Source of the DNA: Sinorhizobium meliloti 4H41
GTDB lineage: Bacteria > Pseudomonadota > Alphaproteobacteria > Rhizobiales > Rhizobiaceae
DNA: 64,000 nt
Reading direction: 5' to 3'
NCBI RefSeq assembly: GCF_000375585.1
Contig: NZ_AQWP01000012.1
Span: forward strand, 1-64,000
The position numbers and the translations under genes are program-made. The notes beneath the pieces are model-generated. The model saw only the letters and a list, made by a program, of their open reading frames with translations, searched no databases and was not told the origin of the DNA. Shown piece after piece: positions 34,111 through 44,252 of the stretch; the stretch's first letter is position 1, and each line of letters opens with the position of its first letter.

Positions 34111-35091
34111 TCACGCCCTGCTCTGCTTCAGGATCAGATCGTAAAGCAGCTTTGCGCTCGGGGGGAGGGCCCGGCCTTCGGCGGTGATCAGCCCATAGGG
34201 TTTGATGCGGATCGGAAATTCGGTCGGCAAAATCCGGATCTCGCCGGCTTCCGTGCCGTTGCCCGCGACCAGCCTGGCGACGTCGAGCGCAACCGGAGCG
34301 ATCGCATTGGTGTTCCGCACGATCGACAGCGTCAGGATGGTTGATGAAGTATTGATGACCGTCGCCGGAAGCCGGACGCCGGCGGAAGCGAAACTGTCTT
34401 CGACCGCGCGTCGAAGCAGTGTACCGGGCGGCTGGAACACCCAGTCGTAGCCCGGGAGGTCGTGGGCGCTGGCCGACGCCTTGTCCAACAGCGGGTGGCC
34501 CTCCCGGACGATGAGGCAGACCTCCTCGAAACCGATTTCGACCAGGTTGAACAGCCGCGGATTGAGGTCGTCGGGGATCCGCCCGACGATGAAATCGTGC
34601 CGCGCCGCCAGAAGCTCCCGCGTCAGCACGTTGCTGTTGTCGATCTGAACGTTGATCTCGATGCCGGGATAGGCCGTCGACACCTGGCGGATCGCAGGCA
34701 CTGCGAGATTGAGCCCCGGGCCGGTGACCGATCCGAGCGAAACCGACCCGCCGCTGCCGGTCTTCAGCTCGTTGATCTCGCGCGCAGCCTCGCGCAACTC
34801 GAGGAAGATGGTGCGGGCCCGGCGTGCCAGGGCCTCGCCGTAGCGGGTCAGTTCGACGCCGCGCGCCACGCGCTCGCATATCGGCGCCTTCACGATCGCT
34901 TCGATCTCCGCGAGCATGCGTGAGGCTGCCGGCTGCGAAATCCCAAGCGAGTCGGCCGCGGCGCTGATGCGCCGATGGTCGTCGATCGCCAGGATGAGCC
35001 GCAAGTGGTTGATCTTCAAGCCGGAGCGGAAAAGCCCCGTCTCCAGCAGTTCTCCCGTAAGCCCGGCTGCATTCTGCCTGCCATCGAGCAT
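34111..35091 (-). CDS. gbpR: LysR-family regulator, GbpR-like
   Basis: This roughly 326-residue LysR protein has a helix-turn-helix (HRRISAAADSLGISQPAASR) and the effector domain of the sugar-responsive GbpR/GalR-like group. It is divergent from a chvE-type gene, the same arrangement as gbpR-chvE in Agrobacterium, where GbpR activates the sugar-binding protein gene. ATG at 35091 is proposed; a TTG at 35121 is in frame and possible. Likely inducers are L-arabinose, D-galactose or relatives. Confidence 0.85.
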   Translation of the reverse strand: MLDGRQNAAGLTGELLETGLFRSGLKINHLRLILAIDDHRRISAAADSLGISQPAASRMLAEIEAIVKAPICERVARGVELTRYGEALARRARTIFLELREAAREINELKTGSGGSVSLGSVTGPGLNLAVPAIRQVSTAYPGIEINVQIDNSNVLTRELLAARHDFIVGRIPDDLNPRLFNLVEIGFEEVCLIVREGHPLLDKASASAHDLPGYDWVFQPPGTLLRRAVEDSFASAGVRLPATVINTSSTILTLSIVRNTNAIAPVALDVARLVAGNGTEAGEIRILPTEFPIRIKPYGLITAEGRALPPSAKLLYDLILKQSRA

Positions 35092-35138
35092 CGCATTGGG
35101 TTCCGTTTTCAAGAGTTTCAAAAATCACACTCTTTTAG

Positions 35139-35187
35139 AGCGATATATCAATTTTGGTATGCATGCAAAGCGATATTGTATTTGACA
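35139..35187. promoter_or_regulatory. ara/chvE promoter region with direct repeats
   Basis: AGCGATAT occurs at 35139-35146 and 35169-35176, exactly 30 bases apart, in an AT-rich stretch. TTGACA (35182-35187) is a plausible -35 for the rightward operon, although the matching -10 is weak. These are candidate LysR sites between divergent starts. Confidence 0.5.
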
Positions 35188-35362
35188 GTTATGGCAATTG
35201 ATTCCAGTTTCCCAGCATATGCGCCAGCGCATGCGGGAGTATGATAAGACGGGGAGGCTTCCTTTATCTTGAACCACCGCCGGGGGTCACGCTCGCGACG
35301 GTGGTCGCTGCGCATAGACGGAGGCCCCGTGCCTGCCGGTTCAACACTCAGGGAGAGATCTG

Positions 35363-36430
35363 ATGAAATTCTTTACTTCGCTTCTCGCGGCTGCGGCGAT
35401 CACGGTCGCCGGCCTCGCCGCGCCGGCAGTCGCCCAGGAAAAGGGCATGGTCGGCATCTCCATGCCGACCAAGACGTCGACGCGCTGGATCTCCGACGGC
35501 GAGACCATGGAGAAGCTGTTCAAGGAAGCCGGCTATACGCCGGACCTGCAGTTCGCCGACGATGACATTCCGAACCAGTTGGCGCAAATCGAGAACATGG
35601 TGACCAAGGGCGCGAAGGTTCTCGTCATCGGCGCCATCGACGGCACGACGCTCTCCGACATCCTGCAGAAGGCGGCCGATGCCGGCGTCAAGGTCATCGC
35701 CTATGACCGCCTGATCCGCGATTCCGGCAATGTCGACTATTACGCCACCTTCGACAACTTCCAGGTCGGCGTGCTGCAGGCGACCTCGCTCGTCGAAGGC
35801 CTGAAACTCGACAGTGCCACCGAGCCGAAGAACATCGAACTTTTCGGCGGCTCGCCGGACGACAACAACGCCTTCTTCTTCTACGACGGCGCGATGTCCG
35901 TTCTGCAGCCTCTGATCGACAGCGGCAAGATCGTCGTCAAGTCCGGCCAGATGGGCATGGACCAGGTCGGCACGCTGCGCTGGGACGGCGCCGTGGCCCA
36001 GGCCCGCATGGAAAATCTTCTGTCGTCCGCCTATACCGACGCGAAGGTCGATGGCGTTCTGTCGCCCTATGACGGTCTGTCGATCGGCATCATTTCGGCT
36101 CTGAAGGGCGTCGGTTACGGCTCCGGCGACATGCCGATGCCGATCGTCACCGGTCAGGACGCCGAACTGCCGTCGGTCAAGTCGATCCTCGCCGGCGAAC
36201 AGTATTCCACGGTCTTCAAGGACACCCGTGAACTCGCCAAGGTCACCGTCAACATGGTCAACGCGATCATGGATGGCAAGGAGCCGGAGGTCAACGACAC
36301 GAAGACCTACGAAAACGGCGTCAAGGTCGTTCCGTCCTACCTCCTGAAGCCCGTTTCCGTCGACAAGTCCAATGCCAAGGAGGTTCTCGTCGGTTCCGGC
36401 TACTACACGGAAGATCAGCTCAACAACTGA
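35363..36430 (+). CDS. chvE: Multiple-sugar-binding periplasmic protein (ChvE family)
   Basis: This 355-residue protein has a signal peptide ([19 protein letters not shown]). Nearly all recalled ChvE landmarks are present: [61 protein letters not shown] and [19 protein letters not shown]. ChvE binds arabinose, galactose, xylose and glucose. In Agrobacterium it also signals to VirA. Here it heads an arabinose-catabolic operon (araA in rhizobial naming). A strong hairpin follows the gene, probably raising binding-protein levels over the transporter. Confidence 0.93.
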   Translation: MKFFTSLLAAAAITVAGLAAPAVAQEKGMVGISMPTKTSTRWISDGETMEKLFKEAGYTPDLQFADDDIPNQLAQIENMVTKGAKVLVIGAIDGTTLSDILQKAADAGVKVIAYDRLIRDSGNVDYYATFDNFQVGVLQATSLVEGLKLDSATEPKNIELFGGSPDDNNAFFFYDGAMSVLQPLIDSGKIVVKSGQMGMDQVGTLRWDGAVAQARMENLLSSAYTDAKVDGVLSPYDGLSIGIISALKGVGYGSGDMPMPIVTGQDAELPSVKSILAGEQYSTVFKDTRELAKVTVNMVNAIMDGKEPEVNDTKTYENGVKVVPSYLLKPVSVDKSNAKEVLVGSGYYTEDQLNN

Positions 36431-36443
36431 TGCGGCGAACCGG

Positions 36444-36472
36444 GAGGGTGCGCGACACGCTCGCGCACCCTC
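36444..36472 (+). other. Intercistronic hairpin after the binding-protein gene
   Basis: GAGGGTGCGCGA (36444-36455) and TCGCGCACCCTC (36461-36472) form a perfect 12-bp stem with a 5-base loop. No T-run follows, so partial termination or 3'-end protection of the chvE message is likely. The rest of the 36431-36621 gap contains a mosaic-repeat-like CGCTGTAGCACTTTG motif also seen in the repeat at 1267. Confidence 0.75.
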
Positions 36473-36621
36473 TTAATCCAGGCGGCATGCGTCTCGTCGC
36501 AATGTCGCTGTAGCACTTTGGCCCGCCGCGTGGTTTTATTTCGTATCGGAGCCGGTCGAAAGAACCGCGCAGCACGGGAGAGCGCCTGCAGTCTCTCCGA
36601 CTGCAGCTGGAATGGCTGAGT

Positions 36622-38157
36622 ATGGACAATATCATTCTTGAAATGCGGGGCATCACGAAGACGTTTCCGGGCGTCAAGGCCCTGGACAATGTCTCGTTCA
36701 AGGTCCGCGAAGGCGAGATCCACGCGCTTGTCGGGGAAAACGGCGCCGGCAAGTCGACCTTGATGAAGGTGCTGAGCGGCGTCTATCCGGCCGGTACCTA
36801 TGAGGGCGAGATCCATTACGACGGCGAGCCTCGCCGGTTCAGCACGATCTCGGACAGCGAAGAGCTCGGCATCATCATCATCCATCAGGAACTGGCGCTC
36901 GTTCCGCTGCTTTCGATCGCCGAGAACATCTTTCTCGGCAACGAGGTGGCCGAAAAGGGCGTCATTCACTGGCCGCAGACCTTTGCCCGCACCCAGGAAC
37001 TCCTGAAGAAAGTGGGCCTGAACGAGTCTCCCACGACGCTGATCACCGACATCGGCGTCGGCAAGCAGCAGCTGGTGGAGATTGCCAAGGCGCTTTCGAA
37101 GAAAGTCCGCCTGCTGATCCTCGACGAGCCGACCGCATCCCTCAACGAAAACGACTCCGACGCGCTTTTGAAGCTGCTCATGGAGTTCCGCAGCCAGGGC
37201 ATGACGTCGATCATCATCTCTCACAAGCTCAACGAGATTAAGAAGGTTGCCGATCAGATCACCATCCTGCGCGACGGCGGAACGGTAGAGACGCTCGACT
37301 GTCATAAGGAAGACATCAGCGAGGACCGGATCATCAACGGCATGGTCGGCCGGGCCATGGAAGACCGCTATCCGCCGCGCGAACCGAAGATCGGCGACAC
37401 GCTGCTCGAGGTGAAGAACTGGAACGTCTATCATCAGCATCACCGCGACCGGCAGTTTCTGCACGACGTCAGCTTCAAGGTGCGCGCCGGCGAGGTCGTC
37501 GGCATCGCCGGACTGATGGGCGCCGGACGCACCGAGACGGCGATGAGCCTCTTCGGCAAGTCCTGGGGCCACAAGATCACCGGCGAGGTGACGATGCATG
37601 GCCGGCCGGTGGACGTGAGCACAATTCCCAAGGCCATCAAGGCCGGTCTCGCCTATGTAACGGAGGACCGCAAGCAGCTCGGTCTCGTGCTGATCAACAA
37701 CATCATGCACAACACCACGCTCGCCAACCTGCACGCGGTCGCATCGAACGGCGTCATCGACGAGCGCAAGGAACGCAAGGTCGCCGCCGAGTATCGCTCG
37801 AAGCTCCGCATCCGTTCCCATTCGATCTATCAGGAGACGGTCAACCTCTCCGGCGGGAACCAGCAGAAGGTCGTCCTGTCCAAGTGGCTGTTCACCAACC
37901 CCGAAGTCCTCATACTCGATGAGCCGACGCGCGGTATCGATATCGGCGCGAAGTATGAGATCTACACCATCATCAACCAGCTCGCGGCCGAGGGCAAAGG
38001 CATCCTGATGATCTCGTCGGAGATGCCGGAGCTGCTCGGGACCTGCGATCGCATCTATGTCATGAACGAGGGGCGCATTGTGGCCGAGCTTTCCAAGGAG
38101 GAAGCAAGCCAGGAATCGATCATGCGCGCCATCATGCGTTCAGGGGAGAAACACTAA
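36622..38157 (+). CDS. gguA: Multiple-monosaccharide ABC transporter ATPase
   Basis: This 511-residue ATPase has two nucleotide-binding domains. The first has [15 protein letters not shown] and the switch region IISHKLNE. The second has [10 protein letters not shown] in place of a full Walker [16 protein letters not shown] as its signature, and [12 protein letters not shown]. It powers import of sugars captured by the ChvE-type protein. Its stop TAA shares one base with the ATG of the permease gene, so the two are coupled. Confidence 0.94.
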   Translation: MDNIILEMRGITKTFPGVKALDNVSFKVREGEIHALVGENGAGKSTLMKVLSGVYPAGTYEGEIHYDGEPRRFSTISDSEELGIIIIHQELALVPLLSIAENIFLGNEVAEKGVIHWPQTFARTQELLKKVGLNESPTTLITDIGVGKQQLVEIAKALSKKVRLLILDEPTASLNENDSDALLKLLMEFRSQGMTSIIISHKLNEIKKVADQITILRDGGTVETLDCHKEDISEDRIINGMVGRAMEDRYPPREPKIGDTLLEVKNWNVYHQHHRDRQFLHDVSFKVRAGEVVGIAGLMGAGRTETAMSLFGKSWGHKITGEVTMHGRPVDVSTIPKAIKAGLAYVTEDRKQLGLVLINNIMHNTTLANLHAVASNGVIDERKERKVAAEYRSKLRIRSHSIYQETVNLSGGNQQKVVLSKWLFTNPEVLILDEPTRGIDIGAKYEIYTIINQLAAEGKGILMISSEMPELLGTCDRIYVMNEGRIVAELSKEEASQESIMRAIMRSGEKH

Positions 38158-39371
38158 TGGTCGCCGATACGAGCACCGAAACCACCAAACCGTCGATCGG
38201 TGACTACCTCAGGAACAACATTCGCGAATACGGCCTGCTGGTCGCGCTCGTCATCATCATGCTGTTCTTCCAATTCGTCACCAACGGCGTCCTCTTCAGG
38301 CCCGTCAACATCACGAACCTGGTGCTGCAGAACTCGTTCATCGTCATCATGGCGCTGGGCATGCTGTTGATCATCGTTGCCGGGCACATCGATCTGTCGG
38401 TCGGCTCCATCGTGGCCTTCATCGGCGCGATTTCGGCGATCATGCTCGTCAAATGGGGCTTGCCTGCCTTCGTGGTCATTCCCGCCTGCCTGATCGTCGG
38501 CGGCATCATGGGCGCGGCGCAGGGCTACTGGGTCGCCTATCAGAAGATCCCGGCCTTCATCGTCACGCTGGCCGGGATGCTGGTGTTCCGGGGAATGACC
38601 TATGTGGTCCTCGGCGGCCGCCCGATCGGACCGTTTCCGAAGGACTTCCAGATTCTCTCGACCGGATTCATTCCCGACTTCCTTTATTTCCTCAACCCGA
38701 GCCCGGAGACGATCAAGAACATGGTCGCGCTGGTCGCCGTGCTGTTGCTCGTCGGCTATGCGATCTTTGCCGGGATTCGCAACCGCCGGATCAACGACCA
38801 GCACGGCACGGAGAACGAGCCGTTCGCCTTCTTCGCGATCCAGATGGCGGTCATCAGCCTGGTGGCCCTGTTCCTCGGCTTCCAGCTTTCGACCTATCGG
38901 GGCCTGCCCAACGTCCTGGTCGTCATGGGCGTGCTGATCGCCGTCTATACCTTCGTCACCACGCGCTCGACGATCGGCCGGCGGATATACGCGATGGGCG
39001 GCAACGAGAAGGCGACCAAGCTCTCCGGCATCAATACCGAGCGGCTGACCTTCTACGCCTTCGTGAACATGGGCGCGCTCGCGGCGCTTGCCGGCATGAT
39101 CATCACCGCGCGTCTGAATTCGGCGACCCCGAAAGCCGGCGTCGGCTTCGAACTCGACGTGATCGCGGCCTGCTTCATCGGCGGGGCGTCCGCCTCGGGT
39201 GGCGTCGGCAAGATCACCGGTGCGGTGATCGGCGCTTTCATCATGGGCGTGATGAACAACGGCATGTCCATCATGGGCATCGGCATCGACTACCAGCAAT
39301 TGATCAAGGGCCTCGTGCTGCTCGCAGCCGTGTTCTTCGACGTTTACAACAAGAACAAGGGCAAGGGCTGA
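38157..39371 (+). CDS. gguB: Multiple-monosaccharide ABC transporter permease
   Basis: This 404-residue permease of the BPD_transp_2 family has about ten hydrophobic helices. It carries GMLLIIVAGHIDLSVGSIVAF near residue 65 and the C-terminal AACFIGGASASGGVGKITGA. The start overlaps the ATPase stop by one base. With ChvE and GguA it forms a complete importer. A 146-base gap with the small hairpin GTGGC-GTAA-GCCAC (39434-39447) separates it from the catabolic genes. Confidence 0.93.
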   Translation: MVADTSTETTKPSIGDYLRNNIREYGLLVALVIIMLFFQFVTNGVLFRPVNITNLVLQNSFIVIMALGMLLIIVAGHIDLSVGSIVAFIGAISAIMLVKWGLPAFVVIPACLIVGGIMGAAQGYWVAYQKIPAFIVTLAGMLVFRGMTYVVLGGRPIGPFPKDFQILSTGFIPDFLYFLNPSPETIKNMVALVAVLLLVGYAIFAGIRNRRINDQHGTENEPFAFFAIQMAVISLVALFLGFQLSTYRGLPNVLVVMGVLIAVYTFVTTRSTIGRRIYAMGGNEKATKLSGINTERLTFYAFVNMGALAALAGMIITARLNSATPKAGVGFELDVIAACFIGGASASGGVGKITGAVIGAFIMGVMNNGMSIMGIGIDYQQLIKGLVLLAAVFFDVYNKNKGKG

Positions 39372-39517
39372 CCGGCTTCCGCTCGGCCCCCGATGATCGC
39401 AACAGAAAAACGCGGCATGTTTGCCGTAACCGGGTGGCGTAAGCCACTCTCGGGCGAAGCGTTGCTTTTCCGCAAGGGAAGGCATTGTGGGAGCCAATTC
39501 ATCAGGAAGGACAGAAC

Positions 39518-40513
39518 GTGCTGATTTCTCAGGTCAGGAAAGAAGACGGTTCGGTTATCGTCGCCGTGCGGGCCCCGGGCGAGACGGCGCGTGCCGTCAG
39601 GGGAGCGGAGAGCGTCTATGCTCTGGCGATGGAAGCGGCCAATAGCGGCAGGAGCCTCAGGGACGTCGTCGACGCCAAGGGCCTCGGCGAAACGATCGAT
39701 CTCGAGGAAGCCTATTCCCAGGGGCGGCTGCTTTCCCCGATCACGCATCCCGATCCCGCCCATCTGCATCTGACGGGGACCGGGCTCACGCATCTTGGCT
39801 CCGCTGCAACCCGCGACGCGATGCACAAGAAGGCGACGGAAGCCGCCGAGGAAACGCTGACCGACTCGATGAAGATGTTCCGCATGGGGCTCGAAGGCGG
39901 CAAGCCGAAGTCCGGTGAGAAGGGCGTGCAGCCGGAATGGTTCTACAAGGGCAACGGGACAACGGCTGTGGCCCCCGGCGAGCCGCTCGTGTCTCCGTCC
40001 TTTGCGGAGGATGGCGGCGAAGAGCCCGAAATGGCCGGCATCTATGTGATCTCCGACAAGGGCGTCCCCTTCCGGCTCGGCTTTGCGGTTGCCAACGAGT
40101 TCTCAGATCACAAGACCGAGCGGGTCAATTATCTGTGGCTCGCACATTCGAAGCTCAGGCAGGCGAGCTTCGGGCCGGAAATCCGCATCGGAGCGGCTCC
40201 AGAGGATGTTCGTGGGGCAACGCGCATTCTCCGGGGCGGCAAGGTGCTGTGGGAGAAGCCTTTCCTTTCCGGTGAGGCGAACATGTCGCACAGTTTCGCC
40301 AATCTCGAATATCACCATTTCAAGTACGGCCTCTTCCGCGCACCGGGAGACATCCACGTCCACATGTTCGGCACGGCGACGCTCTCTTTCGGCGACGGCA
40401 TCCGCACGGAGGAGGGAGACGTATTCGAGATCGAAGCCAAGGAATTCGGCCTGCCACTGCGCAATCCGCTGGCGATCGCGGCGGAGGAAGAGGTCGCTGT
40501 CCACCAGCTCTGA
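39518..40513 (+). CDS. araD1: AraD1/GguC family, fumarylacetoacetate-hydrolase fold
   Basis: This 331-residue protein of the FAH superfamily shows HLTGTGLTHLGSAATRDAMH, PEWFYKGNGT and a late LSFGDGIRTEEGD. In rhizobial arabinose operons this position is assigned to L-2-keto-3-deoxyarabonate dehydratase, giving 2-oxoglutarate semialdehyde. The start is GTG at 39518, with AGGAAGGA 5-12 bases before it; the TTG at 39485 has no such site. Flanking transporter and dehydrogenase genes support the pathway role. Confidence 0.87.
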   Translation: MLISQVRKEDGSVIVAVRAPGETARAVRGAESVYALAMEAANSGRSLRDVVDAKGLGETIDLEEAYSQGRLLSPITHPDPAHLHLTGTGLTHLGSAATRDAMHKKATEAAEETLTDSMKMFRMGLEGGKPKSGEKGVQPEWFYKGNGTTAVAPGEPLVSPSFAEDGGEEPEMAGIYVISDKGVPFRLGFAVANEFSDHKTERVNYLWLAHSKLRQASFGPEIRIGAAPEDVRGATRILRGGKVLWEKPFLSGEANMSHSFANLEYHHFKYGLFRAPGDIHVHMFGTATLSFGDGIRTEEGDVFEIEAKEFGLPLRNPLAIAAEEEVAVHQL

Positions 40514-40585
40514 CATATCTCCAATGGCAAGCGCGAGGCAGTGACCGCGGCCGCTTGCGGCAAGAAGACAAGGAGGCTGAAGCCC

Positions 40586-42019
40586 ATGACACTTCACCAG
40601 AACCTGATCGCCGGCGAATGGGTCGGCGGAGACGGCGTTGCGAACATCAATCCGTCGAACACCGATGATGTCGTCGGCGAATATGCCCGCGCCAGCGCCG
40701 AAGACGCGAAAGCCGCGATCGCCGCGGCCAAGGCCGCCTTTCCCGCCTGGTCGCGCTCCGGCATTCTCGAACGCCATGCGATCCTGAAGAAGACCGCCGA
40801 CGAGATCCTGGCGCGCAAGGACGAGCTCGGGCGCCTCCTCTCGCGAGAAGAGGGCAAGACGCTCGCCGAAGGTATCGGAGAGACGGTGCGCGCCGGCCAG
40901 ATCTTCGAGTTCTTCGCCGGGGAAACCCTGCGTCTTGCGGGTGAGATCGTCCCGTCGGTCCGGCCGGGGATCGGCGTCGAGATCACCCGCGAGCCGGTCG
41001 GCGTCGTCGGCATCATCACGCCCTGGAACTTCCCGATCGCCATTCCCGCCTGGAAGATCGCTCCGGCTTTGGCTTACGGCAACACCGTCGTCTTCAAGCC
41101 GGCAGAGCTGGTACCGGGCTGTTCGTGGGCGATCGTCGATATCCTCCATCGCGCGGGTCTGCCGAAGGGCGTCCTGAACCTCGTCATGGGCAAGGGCTCC
41201 GTCGTCGGCCAGGCAATGCTCGACAGCCCCGACGTCAACGCCATCACCTTCACCGGCTCGACCGCCACCGGGAAGCGGGTCGCCGTCGCCTCGGTCGAAC
41301 ATAACCGCAAGTACCAGCTGGAGATGGGCGGCAAGAACCCGTTCGTCGTGCTCGACGATGCCGATCTGTCCGTCGCCGTGGAAGCGGCGGTCAACTCCGC
41401 CTTCTTCTCGACCGGCCAGCGCTGCACCGCCTCCTCACGCATCATCGTTACCGAGGGCATTCACGACCGGTTCGTCGCCGCCATGGGTGAGCGGATCAAG
41501 GGTCTCGTCGTCGACGACGCGCTGAAGGCCGGCACCCATATCGGTCCGGTGGTCGATCAGAGCCAGCTCAACCAGGACACCGACTATATCGCCATCGGCA
41601 AGCAGGAAGGCGCCAAGCTCGCCTTCGGGGGCGAGGTGATCTCGCGCGACACGCCCGGCTTCTACCTGCAGCCGGCGCTGTTCACCGAGGCGACCAACCA
41701 GATGCGCATCTCGCGCGAGGAAATCTTCGGGCCGGTCGCGGCCGTCATTCGCGTCAAGGATTACGACGAGGCGCTCACTGTTGCCAACGACACGCCGTTC
41801 GGCCTGTCTTCGGGCATCGCCACCACCAGCCTGAAGCATGCGACGCACTTCAAGCGCAATGCCGAGGCCGGTATGGTGATGGTCAACCTGCCGACGGCGG
41901 GGGTCGATTTCCACGTGCCGTTCGGCGGCCGCAAGGCTTCCTCCTACGGCCCGCGCGAGCAGGGCAAATACGCCGCAGAGTTCTACACCAACGTCAAGAC
42001 AGCCTACACGCTTGCCTGA
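40586..42019 (+). CDS. 2-oxoglutarate semialdehyde dehydrogenase
   Basis: This 477-residue NAD(P)-dependent aldehyde dehydrogenase has general base E246 (LEMGGKNP), nucleophile C280 (TGQRCTASSR) and a cofactor loop FTGSTATGKRV. Position and family point to oxidation of 2-oxoglutarate semialdehyde to 2-oxoglutarate, the last arabinose step (araE in rhizobial naming). AGGAGG precedes the ATG at 40586. The related proline and glucarate pathways use similar enzymes, so substrate identity rests on context. Confidence 0.9.
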   Translation: MTLHQNLIAGEWVGGDGVANINPSNTDDVVGEYARASAEDAKAAIAAAKAAFPAWSRSGILERHAILKKTADEILARKDELGRLLSREEGKTLAEGIGETVRAGQIFEFFAGETLRLAGEIVPSVRPGIGVEITREPVGVVGIITPWNFPIAIPAWKIAPALAYGNTVVFKPAELVPGCSWAIVDILHRAGLPKGVLNLVMGKGSVVGQAMLDSPDVNAITFTGSTATGKRVAVASVEHNRKYQLEMGGKNPFVVLDDADLSVAVEAAVNSAFFSTGQRCTASSRIIVTEGIHDRFVAAMGERIKGLVVDDALKAGTHIGPVVDQSQLNQDTDYIAIGKQEGAKLAFGGEVISRDTPGFYLQPALFTEATNQMRISREEIFGPVAAVIRVKDYDEALTVANDTPFGLSSGIATTSLKHATHFKRNAEAGMVMVNLPTAGVDFHVPFGGRKASSYGPREQGKYAAEFYTNVKTAYTLA

Positions 42020-42076
42020 AGAAACCGGGCGTAAAGCCGGCATGTCCAGCCCGCGCAGGGCGCAAGGAAGGAAGAA

Positions 42077-43816
42077 ATGAAGAAGAAAGCTGAGTGGCCG
42101 CGCAAGCTCCGTTCGCAGGAGTGGTTCGGCGGTACTGGCAAGAATGCCATCATGCATCGCTCCTGGATGAAGAACCAGGGGCTTCCCGCCGACACCTTCG
42201 ACGGGCGGCCGATCATCGGCATCTGCAACACCTGGTCCGAGCTCACGCCCTGCAATGCGCATCTGCGCGACCTCGCCGAGCGTGTGAAGCGCGGGGTTTA
42301 CGAGGCGGGGGGCTTCCCGGTGGAATTCCCGGTCTTCTCGACCGGTGAAAGCACGTTGCGCCCGACGGCGATGATGTTCCGCAACCTGGCGGCGATGGAC
42401 GTCGAGGAATCGATCCGCGGCAATCCGGTCGATGGCGTCGTCCTGCTCGGCGGCTGCGACAAGACCACGCCCAGCCTGTTGATGGGTGCGGCCAGCGTCG
42501 ACATACCGGCGATCGTCGTATCCGGCGGTCCCATGCTTAATGGAAAGTGGCGCGGCAAGGACGTCGGGTCCGGCACGGCGATCTGGCAGTTTTCCGAGAT
42601 GGTGAAGTCCGGCGAGATGTCGCTGGAGGAGTTCATGGACGCCGAGCAGGGCATGGCCCGTTCCGCGGGAAGCTGTATGACCATGGGCACGGCCTCGACC
42701 ATGGCGTCGATGGCCGAAGCGCTCGGCATGACGCTTTCGGGCAATGCGGCCATTCCCGCGGTCGATGCGCGCCGCCGGGTGATTTCGCAGCTTACCGGCC
42801 GCCGCATCGTCGAAATGGTCAAGGAGGACCTGAAGCCCTCCGACATCCTGACCAAGGAGGCATTCGAGAACGCCATCCGCGTCAACGGCGCCGTCGGCGG
42901 CTCGACCAATGCGGTGCTGCATCTGCTCGCGCTTGCGGGCCGTGTCGGCGTCGATCTTTCGCTGGACGATTGGGACAGGCTCGGCCGCGATGTGCCGACC
43001 ATCGTTAACCTGCAGCCCTCCGGCAAATATCTGATGGAGGAGTTCTATTATGCCGGCGGTCTGCCGGTCGTGATCAAGGCGGTCGCGGAGATGGGCCTCC
43101 TGCACAACGATGCCATCACCGTCAGCGGCGACACGATCTGGAACGACGTCAAGGCCGTCGTGAACTACAACGAGGACGTGATCCTGCCGCGGGAAAAGGC
43201 GCTGACGAAATCGGGCGGCATCGCCGTCCTGCGCGGCAATCTGGCGCCGCGCGGTGCTGTTCTGAAACCTTCGGCCGCCTCGCCGCACCTTATGCAGCAC
43301 AAGGGCCGTGCGGTCGTATTCGAAAGCATCGAGGACTATCACGCACGCATCAACCGTGAGGATCTCGACATCGACGAGACCTGCATCATGGTGCTGAAAT
43401 ATTGCGGTCCCAAGGGCTATCCGGGCATGGCCGAGGTCGGCAATATGGGCCTGCCGCCGAAGGTATTGAAGAAGGGGATCACCGACATGATCCGCATTTC
43501 GGATGCGCGCATGTCGGGTACGGCCTACGGCACCGTCATCCTTCATACCGCGCCGGAAGCTGCGGAAGGCGGACCCCTGGCGCTCGTCGAGAATGGCGAC
43601 ATGATCGAGGTCGACATCCCGAACCGCACGCTGCATCTCCATGTTTCCGACGAGGAACTTGCACGACGCCGTGCGGCCTGGGTATCGCCGGTAAAACCGC
43701 TCACGGGCGGCTATGGCGGTCTCTATCTCAAGACCGTAATGCAGGCGGATTCCGGCGCCGATCTGGACTTCCTTGTCGGCGCGCGTGGATCGGTGGTCGA
43801 GCGCGACAGCCACTGA
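42077..43816 (+). CDS. araD: L-arabonate dehydratase (IlvD/EDD family)
   Basis: This 579-residue [2Fe-2S] enzyme dehydrates L-arabonate to L-2-keto-3-deoxyarabonate. Cluster cysteines fall at C59 (ELTPCNAH), C127 (GGCDKTTP) and C200 (GSCMTMG). The catalytic serine is S480 (ARMSGTAYG). These positions and the length match what is known of the characterised rhizobial L-arabonate dehydratase. It is last in the operon (araF in rhizobial naming). GGAAGGAAG precedes the ATG. Arabinose 1-dehydrogenase and lactonase are not in the window. Confidence 0.94.
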   Translation: MKKKAEWPRKLRSQEWFGGTGKNAIMHRSWMKNQGLPADTFDGRPIIGICNTWSELTPCNAHLRDLAERVKRGVYEAGGFPVEFPVFSTGESTLRPTAMMFRNLAAMDVEESIRGNPVDGVVLLGGCDKTTPSLLMGAASVDIPAIVVSGGPMLNGKWRGKDVGSGTAIWQFSEMVKSGEMSLEEFMDAEQGMARSAGSCMTMGTASTMASMAEALGMTLSGNAAIPAVDARRRVISQLTGRRIVEMVKEDLKPSDILTKEAFENAIRVNGAVGGSTNAVLHLLALAGRVGVDLSLDDWDRLGRDVPTIVNLQPSGKYLMEEFYYAGGLPVVIKAVAEMGLLHNDAITVSGDTIWNDVKAVVNYNEDVILPREKALTKSGGIAVLRGNLAPRGAVLKPSAASPHLMQHKGRAVVFESIEDYHARINREDLDIDETCIMVLKYCGPKGYPGMAEVGNMGLPPKVLKKGITDMIRISDARMSGTAYGTVILHTAPEAAEGGPLALVENGDMIEVDIPNRTLHLHVSDEELARRRAAWVSPVKPLTGGYGGLYLKTVMQADSGADLDFLVGARGSVVERDSH

Positions 43817-43845
43817 TGCGATGAACCGCGGCGGAGCGTTCGGGT

Positions 43846-44073
43846 ATGAATCTCCGCCGCAACCTCATCACCGAACGGGGCGGTTGCGTACTGCGCCGCC
43901 TCGACAAGTTGTGGGATGGGCACCCCGGCCAAACTCCGATCGCAACTTTCAACGCCATGTCCCCCAACGAGCGGCGCACGGTACTGAAGCGCTGCCGTGA
44001 TGTCGTCAGTGGCGGCTATGACCGGGGACTGGTCGCTCTTTGCCGGATCCTGCAGTCGACTGCATCGCGGTAA
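43846..44073 (+). CDS. Possible small basic protein (75 aa)
   Basis: The family is not recognised. The protein is basic (MNLRRNLI, ERRTVLKRCRDVV) with no signal or membrane segment. CGGAGCG lies about 12 bases upstream of the ATG, a modest ribosome site. It follows the arabonate dehydratase by 29 bases and might be the operon's tail or a chance frame. Sequence after it is repeat-rich. Confidence 0.4.
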   Translation: MNLRRNLITERGGCVLRRLDKLWDGHPGQTPIATFNAMSPNERRTVLKRCRDVVSGGYDRGLVALCRILQSTASR

Positions 44074-44094
44074 GTGGAGCTTGGAGGCCTGCCT

Positions 44095-44244
44095 GGATCC
44101 TTTCCCGCGTTCAATGAAGCGTGAAAGGATCCAACCTCTTCCACAACAGAGCATTTCAATGGAAACACTGAAATGCTCTATCCATTTTGATCGACGCACT
44201 TGCGGACGGAAACCCGTTACACACTTCTCCCGGAAGTGCTCTAA
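44095..44244. repeat. Mosaic intergenic repeat with two hairpins
   Basis: GGATCCTTTC/GAAAGGATCC (44095-44132) and AGAGCATTTCA/TGAAATGCTCT (44148-44179) are perfect stems. The following ACGGAAACCCGTTACACACTTCTCC...GTGCTCTAA resembles tracts at 49543-49615 and 57721-57780. All lie just past gene ends. Confidence 0.7.
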
Positions 44245-44252
44245 GGGCCGCT

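Noticed and set aside
38154-39497. 447-codon frame antisense to the gguB permease
   Set aside because: It is the same artefact as the xylH antisense frame.
41435-43813. 792-codon open frame antisense to the arabonate dehydratase and part of the dehydrogenase gene
   Set aside because: It mirrors conserved enzyme genes whose catalytic residues are all on the plus strand. Long antisense frames are expected at this GC content, and the product resembles no protein.
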